A stretch of 38,825 nucleotides of DNA. Origin: Bacteroidales bacterium UBA3297. GTDB taxonomy: Bacteria > Bacteroidota > Bacteroidia > Bacteroidales > Paludibacteraceae. Where the stretch lies: assembly GCA_002362105.1 (NCBI GenBank), contig DETD01000021.1, forward strand, positions 1 to 38,825, read 5' to 3'. This document shows, in pieces, positions 35,236-38,825 of the stretch. Both the position numbers and the translations under genes were made by a program. The notes below the pieces were generated by a model that saw only the letters and a list, made by a program, of their open reading frames with translations, was not told the origin of the DNA and made no database searches. Positions within the stretch are counted from its first letter, which is position 1. Each line of letters begins with the position of its first letter.

Positions 35236-35751
35236 CTATTCTCTAAATTCACTGATGTAATGGTAAACAGACCCCATGACAGTGTCAAACACGAGCACAT
35301 GTTCGAGAGGAGTTCTCGTACAATGATAATACAAAAGATTATTCTGTGGTGCGTTTTGCCACTCTGCAAAGACATTCTTATAGTCATCAGATGCAGGTTT
35401 GAAATTTTTCATAGCATAATCTCTATCACATGAACGAAGAACCGTATCTGGTACAATTTCTTCATAGGCGCAAGAATGACCCATTAGAGTTGACTCAACC
35501 ATAGCCGGAGTCGCTTCATACTTAAAACAATAACAAGAAAGAAATCCTTCACGTCTTATTCCAGTACACGACACATTGTTTAATTCAGGGTAAAGAGAAC
35601 CAATATGGTAGGCTGTTTCCACTTCACAATCTGTAAGGGTGTCGACTATTTTGTGTCTTATTCTCGTACAGGATGAATTGACGAACATCAAAACGATGCC
35701 ACATATAGCAAACAAAACCAATCTTGTTTTGAGATAGCCACATATATTCAT
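35236..35751 (-). CDS. Hypothetical lipoprotein
   Basis: 171 residues. The N-terminus is a hydrophobic signal (LVLFAICGIVLMFVNSSC) with a lipobox around Cys28. The mature part is rich in cysteine (VSCTGIR, LSCYCF, HSCAYEE, RSCDRDY, YHCTRT) and has no repeats or recognisable domain. It has its own promoter. It is convergent with the GH51 gene with 73 bases between the stops and no clear terminator. I do not recognise a family. The many mature-part cysteines suggest disulfides in the envelope; nothing more can be supported. Confidence 0.65.
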   Translation of the reverse strand: MNICGYLKTRLVLFAICGIVLMFVNSSCTRIRHKIVDTLTDCEVETAYHIGSLYPELNNVSCTGIRREGFLSCYCFKYEATPAMVESTLMGHSCAYEEIVPDTVLRSCDRDYAMKNFKPASDDYKNVFAEWQNAPQNNLLYYHCTRTPLEHVLVFDTVMGSVYHYISEFRE

Positions 35752-35778
35752 ATCAAAACATTTGAATTAAAGATTAAA

Positions 35779-35810
35779 CAAAGATATACAAACACGTCAG
35801 ATTGGACAAA
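35779..35810 (-). promoter_or_regulatory. Full consensus promoter of the hypothetical lipoprotein gene
   Basis: On the minus strand TTTG (35807-35810), a 20-base spacer and TATCTTTG (35779-35786) make an ideal Bacteroidota promoter about 28 bases before the ATG. Confidence 0.7.
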
Positions 35811-35883
35811 CTGTTTTTCTTATACCTATTTTCCAAACTCTCTGTCAGGCCATTGCGACGAAGGTGTCACCCTGGGTTGACAC

Positions 35884-35985
35884 GTAGCGTCTTCCAGACG
35901 CACAGAGGCCGCGTAGGAATCCGGGCACGGAAACAGACAAGCCCTTTTTCCGTACCCGGTTATGAAGATACCGTCTTCCAGACGG
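35884..35985 (+). repeat. Composite structured intergenic repeat, copy 2
   Basis: GCGTCTTCCAGACGC (35887-35901) comes first. A stem CCGGGCACGGAAA (35921-35933) / TTTCCGTACCCGG (35947-35959) follows, then the same linker TTATGAAGATA and CCGTCTTCCAGACGG (35971-35985). The outer stem bases are shared with copy 1 while the inner stem bases differ on both arms together. The stretch 35811-36060 contains nothing else I can support. Confidence 0.85.
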
Positions 35986-36063
35986 CATGGACGACAAACA
36001 CGAATATAGCGCATCTGAATCCCAGTCAGGTGGATGCTATCTACAGGGCTAACAAGTTTTGAA

Positions 36064-36162
36064 TTACCATAATTTCATATATGTAAAATCGTCAAAAGGT
36101 TCAAATTTGAAAGGTGTTATACCATGGCATACTATGGCACCAATGCTTCGATATAAATTCAT
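36064..36162 (-). CDS. Possible 32-residue ORF
   Basis: The ATG at 36162 lies one base after the stop of the upstream frame. It reads 32 residues (MNLYRSIGAIVCHGITPFKF and on to YMKLW) before TAA. The tight spacing suggests translational coupling, but there is no ribosome site, no recognised family and the length is small. It may equally be the tail of a decayed gene. Confidence 0.2.
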   Translation of the reverse strand: MNLYRSIGAIVCHGITPFKFEPFDDFTYMKLW

Positions 36163-36163
36163 A

Positions 36164-36631
36164 TCATGATAAAAATTTGTTCAAATCAACAGAAGTTTCT
36201 CCACCTTCTATATAATTCATTTTTAGTATATTGCCATCCAACTCATATGTCGTATATACATCAGGATAACTAAACTCCATTTCTATCTCATGAGTATTAA
36301 GATTTATCAGATAAATATCTAATTCTGTAAAAACTATCAATTTATCTTTCACACGAAGGAACTCACAAAAGAAACAAATTGGTTTAATGTGTAAAACAAC
36401 AGATTTTTTTGTCCGATTGTATATGCACACATCTAAATCAACACCAATAATGATTTCATCATTACCAGTTTCCATAATTTCAGGAGCCACGCCCATAGTT
36501 AATTATGCAAATTTTATCAAGTCTCCATCAAATTCAATTTTTGCATATGTTCTGTCTCCATCAAATTCAAAAAGACAAGGACATTTTAAATTGTCATACT
36601 CATCTTTTCCTATTTCGTAAAATGCAAACAT
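36164..36631 (-). pseudogene. Hypothetical gene broken by an in-frame stop
   Basis: The ATG at 36631 opens 42 codons (MFAFYEIGKDEYDNLKCPCL, ending DGDLIKFA) before a TAA. Two codons later, in the same frame, a second ATG at 36496 opens 110 more codons (MGVAPEIMETGNDEIIIGVD, ending NKFLS). The joined reading would be one acidic, cytoplasmic protein of about 155 residues with no signal peptide. The simplest view is a gene inactivated by a single nonsense change, although two overlapping-style small genes cannot be excluded. The fold looks like a small beta-rich protein of the kind seen among immunity proteins, but I recognise no family. It lies downstream of the GNAT gene on the same strand. 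Confidence 0.5.
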
Positions 36632-36712
36632 AATTATTCTTGTTTAGTGGTTATTTTGGGGTATCAATATCTTTTTACGCATTATGTTTATTGTTCGCTA
36701 AATTAGAATATA

Positions 36713-37144
36713 TCAATTTGATAGAACACAGTCATATCGAACAGTTGCCCCGTTAGGATATTCCATTACTATCTTCTCCTCAGTAAAGCCGCATTTGCGG
36801 TAGAAACCAATCGAATCATCGTCGGTCTGTGCTTTGACGCTTTTCAGATTCTCCGATTCCATTACGCTTTGAATCAGTTGTTTTCCAATTCCTCGACGAC
36901 GGCATTTACTAGATACAGCGATTCCGATAATCTCCGTGACAGTATCTGCATAACACAGAACCATCATTCCTGTTTTCTTTCTTTGGTGCTCACATACAAA
37001 TACTTTCACCGATGGATTGGATAAATAGCCCTCCATTTGTGCTTTATAGTCTTCGTATGTCGGATGATACATGCAAGAAGCATAAATAGAGAAAGCATCT
37101 TCTGATAGCAGCCAATCTGTATCTCTGCATATTACAACTTTCAT
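36713..37144 (-). CDS. GNAT family N-acetyltransferase
   Basis: 143 residues, a standard single-domain GNAT. Motif A, which binds the acetyl-CoA pyrophosphate, reads GIAVSSKCRRRGIGKQLI (about 73-90), matching V...R.RGIG..L. Motif B follows with IGFYRKCGFTEEKIVMEYP, including the FY..CGF signature. The N-terminal strand (VFVCEHQRKKTGMMVLCYAD) is usual. The enzyme transfers an acetyl group from acetyl-CoA to an amine; the substrate is not predictable. It is cytoplasmic. About 80 bases separate it from the broken gene on the same strand. It sits in an accessory stretch beside an abortive-infection gene. Confidence 0.92.
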   Translation of the reverse strand: MKVVICRDTDWLLSEDAFSIYASCMYHPTYEDYKAQMEGYLSNPSVKVFVCEHQRKKTGMMVLCYADTVTEIIGIAVSSKCRRRGIGKQLIQSVMESENLKSVKAQTDDDSIGFYRKCGFTEEKIVMEYPNGATVRYDCVLSN

Positions 37145-37199
37145 AATTATTTTTCACAAATCCCGATTTATCTAACAATCTTTTCAGACATCCGTTTTT

Positions 37200-37220
37200 A
37201 TTTTAAAGTTCCATAATTTC
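37200..37220. repeat. Imperfect direct repeat left of the Abi gene
   Basis: ATTTTAAAGTTCCATAATTTC differs from 38420-38440 (GTTTTAAAGTCCCATAGTTTC) at three positions. The pair brackets the Abi gene and its promoter. The rest of 37145-37413 has no gene; only a short palindrome GGGATATCCC near 37360 stands out. Confidence 0.45.
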
Positions 37221-37413
37221 TTACATACTAAATCAATTCTGCTGAATACTTAAAACAGAATTGTTGGCATTTGATTCTATGGCCAAAAATACGATAAATC
37301 ATTGTTTCTGTTTAGATTTTCTGCATAAATCTACCAGTATTGTGCCAAAATACGGGGGATATCCCGAAATTACAAGGCCAGTTCTCCACCATCAAAAAAC
37401 TATCAGAACACTA

Positions 37414-38304
37414 TTAATTCCACAATGGTTCTGACTGCCAATTCTGGGGAAACCCCATCCTATATGTCGAAACTGCTGGATAGCGTGACAGCAAATCTTT
37501 TATTTGGATTTTCAAACTATGACCAACGTTTAGACATTGTTGGATATATGCAATATAACATAGGTGGCTATAGATTTTTTCGGGTCTTAATGGACGATTG
37601 GTAATCCATTTAAGGGGAAGACGTTCAGGTATAATAGGAGCCTGAAATTTCTTATTCCAAAGTCTGGAGTGATGTGCACAAGCGTTCCGAAGAACCCTTA
37701 TAGATTCCAACCAACTTTCTAAATATGTGTAGTTAGGAATTTCAAAAGACTTTGCGACTTCCTTTTTCGAGTTTGTATCAACACTATCTCTGTAAAGAGT
37801 TGAAAGAGTTCCAATAGTGACGGTCTCAAGAGCTTTCCATGCAGGAGGGAGATTAGGTTCATCATATTTACCAAAATGTTCAATGATGAAATCCTCTTTT
37901 GAACGGCTTATTTCGTTGGTGATTGCAGCTAAAGTATTAAAGAAGTTCCTTCTGTCTTTGAAACACTTCCTCTCTGCAAACCAAAAAGGGCCATTGGCTA
38001 AGGAAAAGTAATGTACAATACGTGTACGTATAGCAATCTCAATATCTTGAATAGCAGCGAATAAAATACATCTCAATTCACAATCAAACTTATAATGATA
38101 AACGATAGACTCAAAAGTCGTATTAGGAAAAAATTGATTTAAAGAAAAATCAAAAAATGTATGAAAATATGCGTCAAGGCGGAAATAGCCAACTGATAAC
38201 ATATAGGTTTCGGCTGCTTTTTCGTCAAAGAATTTCAAACCTTTGCTCTTAAGGCTTTGAATCTGTTCAGTGATAGTTATAGCTCTCTTAATGTATTGTA
38301 CCAT
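37414..38304 (-). CDS. Abi_2 (AbiD/AbiF-type) abortive-infection HEPN protein
   Basis: 296 residues from the ATG at 38304. Longer readings to 38415 run across the promoter and the 5' hairpin and are not credible. The start MVQYIKRAITITEQIQSLKS and the segment YMLSVGYFRLDAYFHTFF are typical of Abi_2 proteins. Near 206-220, IRVLRNACAHHSRLWN gives the HEPN motif Arg206-x4-His211, the catalytic centre of this RNase fold. A second conserved arginine-rich segment (IEIAIRTRIVHYF) lies near 110. Family members cause phage-triggered growth arrest; AbiF-like proteins have been proposed as relatives of the Cas13 ancestor and to work with an adjacent noncoding RNA. The gene is alone with a full promoter and a 5' hairpin. 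Function by analogy only. Confidence 0.88.
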   Translation of the reverse strand: MVQYIKRAITITEQIQSLKSKGLKFFDEKAAETYMLSVGYFRLDAYFHTFFDFSLNQFFPNTTFESIVYHYKFDCELRCILFAAIQDIEIAIRTRIVHYFSLANGPFWFAERKCFKDRRNFFNTLAAITNEISRSKEDFIIEHFGKYDEPNLPPAWKALETVTIGTLSTLYRDSVDTNSKKEVAKSFEIPNYTYLESWLESIRVLRNACAHHSRLWNKKFQAPIIPERLPLKWITNRPLRPEKIYSHLCYIAYIQQCLNVGHSLKIQIKDLLSRYPAVSTYRMGFPQNWQSEPLWN

Positions 38305-38318
38305 ATCTAATAAAACGA

Positions 38319-38361
38319 AGACCCACCGTGGTACGCATCGTTGAGAGGCGTGGTGGGTTCT
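38319..38361 (-). ncRNA. Hairpin RNA at the 5' end of the Abi_2 transcript
   Basis: On the minus strand ACCCACC-ACGC (358-348 in 38xxx) pairs with GCGT (336-333) and GGTGGGT (327-321), with a five-base bulge ACCAC and an 11-base loop. The predicted transcription start from the promoter at 38369-38399 falls at about 38362, so the hairpin would be the very 5' end of the mRNA or a separate small RNA. It ends 15 bases before the ATG at 38304. Confidence 0.55.
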
Positions 38362-38368
38362 ATTACTG

Positions 38369-38399
38369 CAAAGATATGCAATATAATTAGAATAACAAA
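38369..38399 (-). promoter_or_regulatory. Full consensus promoter of the Abi_2 gene
   Basis: On the minus strand TTTG (38396-38399), a 19-base spacer and TATCTTTG (38369-38376) form an ideal Bacteroidota promoter. It rules out starts upstream of 38304. Confidence 0.75.
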
Positions 38400-38419
38400 G
38401 TAGAAGAGCGGACAATTAT

Positions 38420-38440
38420 GTTTTAAAGTCCCATAGTTTC
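38420..38440. repeat. Imperfect direct repeat right of the Abi gene
   Basis: The partner of 37200-37220. Here it overlaps the last codons of the fragment at 38423-38548 (ETMGL, stop). The other copy encodes EIMEL and a stop in the matching frame. Confidence 0.45.
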
Positions 38441-38548
38441 TAATATGTCATCTGAGAGATAACGCAGATAAGCCTCGTCATCAGATGTCGGAACAAGAGA
38501 AGTATAAAAGGAACCAGAATAAGATGAGGTGACCTCTATAAATTCACT
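38423..38548 (-). pseudogene. C-terminal gene fragment without start
   Basis: Forty-one sense codons between two stops read SEFIEVTSSYSGSFYTSLVP and end YLRYLSDDILETMGL. The acidic amphipathic end looks protein-coding, but there is no start codon and the family is not recognised. It is probably the remnant of a small gene disrupted when the Abi cassette or the transposase arrived. Confidence 0.3.
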
Positions 38549-38589
38549 TTATCGAATTGTCTAGGCTGTAGAGGTCACGTTTTACAGCC
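38529..38589. other. Two mutually exclusive hairpins
   Basis: GTGACCTCTA (38529-38538) pairs perfectly with TAGAGGTCAC (38569-38578), with AATTC/GAATT nested inside. Alternatively GGCTGT (38564-38569) pairs with ACAGCC (38584-38589), which blocks the first stem. The arrangement could be an old insertion-element end, an attenuator or part of a small RNA. The stretch 38590-38677 shows nothing further. Confidence 0.4.
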
Positions 38590-38677
38590 CAAACAATTAC
38601 CATGATGCAAAAGTAAAGTAATTAGTCCAAATTACCCCCCATTTTTTATATTGTACAACATAAACCACGAGGTACAT

Positions 38678-38825
38678 TTACGCAGTTATCCATTCTGAGT
38701 TGTATCTCAGAGTCTGCGAGTATCTGCATATGTTATAAACCATGTTTGTAAAGGCGATATTTGCCTTTGCCCTGACGTGCCAATACACCTAAAGATCAAA
38801 CCACGCATTGACTGCTCCATAAAGC
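38678..38825 (-). pseudogene. Decayed transposase C-terminus (edge of window)
   Basis: The minus strand from the right edge reads LYGAVNAWFDL, an in-frame stop, then VYWHVRAKANIAFTNMVYNI and on to SEWITA before TAA. The R.KAN.AFTNMVYN.CRY pattern resembles the C-terminal end of DDE transposases of insertion sequences in this phylum. The internal stop shows it is dead. The 5' part lies beyond the window, so family assignment is uncertain. Confidence 0.4.

Noticed and set aside
37414..38304. Cas13-like effector
   Set aside because: It has only one clear HEPN Rx4H motif and a length of 296 residues; the Abi_2 family fits and no CRISPR array is present.
38305..38415. N-terminal extension of the Abi_2 protein to 38415
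   Set aside because: The extension crosses a full promoter and the 5' hairpin; the family's conserved N-terminus begins at the ATG at 38304.
1..38825. tRNA or rRNA genes
   Set aside because: I looked for T-arm GGTTCGAATC-like blocks with matching acceptor stems and for conserved rRNA words, and found none.

Overview
The window looks like a chromosomal stretch from a member of the Bacteroidota, most likely the order Bacteroidales (Prevotellaceae-like). The evidence is many promoters of the Bacteroides type (TAnnTTTG at -7, often TTTG near -33), A-rich leaders without strong Shine-Dalgarno sites, acidic-tailed surface lipoproteins, a TonB-receptor/lipoprotein pair, and very large secreted proteins ending in a CHU_C-like (type IX secretion, type B) sorting domain. 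The genus cannot be fixed from the sequence alone.

Layout. Positions 1-4275 hold the 5' part of a giant repeat protein gene (A, minus strand) that runs off the left edge. Next come a divergent TonB receptor (4592-6709) and a beta-propeller-like lipoprotein (6754-7974). They are separated by a bidirectional terminator from a second, shorter paralogue (B, 8096-11797, minus). A thioester-type alpha-2-macroglobulin lipoprotein (12062-17611, minus) is divergent from penicillin-binding protein 1C (17707-20079, plus), the known periplasmic defence/repair pair. An acyltransferase-3 membrane protein (20097-21104) and the third and largest repeat paralogue (C, 21292-27147) follow, both on minus. A, B and C share a signal peptide, an N-terminal jelly-roll-like domain, two WQYS modules and a variable number of alternating Ig-like repeats; B and C also show the C-terminal sorting domain. 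A and C are nearly identical over at least 719 bp, a sign of recombination or gene conversion.

Positions 27302-29784 form a metal/stress module in two minus-strand operons: a RIC-type hemerythrin with an atypical LuxR-type regulator, and a flavodoxin with a DUF2023 protein. Both promoters carry the same upstream motif, with a second copy about three helical turns further out, which suggests one regulator for both. A small outer-membrane protein (30108-30800) and a multimodular GH51 arabinofuranosidase (31119-35162) follow. The GH51 gene is bracketed by two copies of a structured composite repeat.

The right end (35236-38825) is accessory: a small lipoprotein, a gene broken by an in-frame stop, a GNAT acetyltransferase, and an Abi_2 (AbiD/AbiF-type) HEPN protein whose predicted mRNA begins with a strong hairpin. 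The window closes with a gene fragment, a pair of mutually exclusive hairpins and a decayed transposase end. The most promising leads are the Abi_2 gene with its 5' hairpin RNA, the shared four-site promoter element, the composite repeat, and the recombining repeat-protein paralogues.
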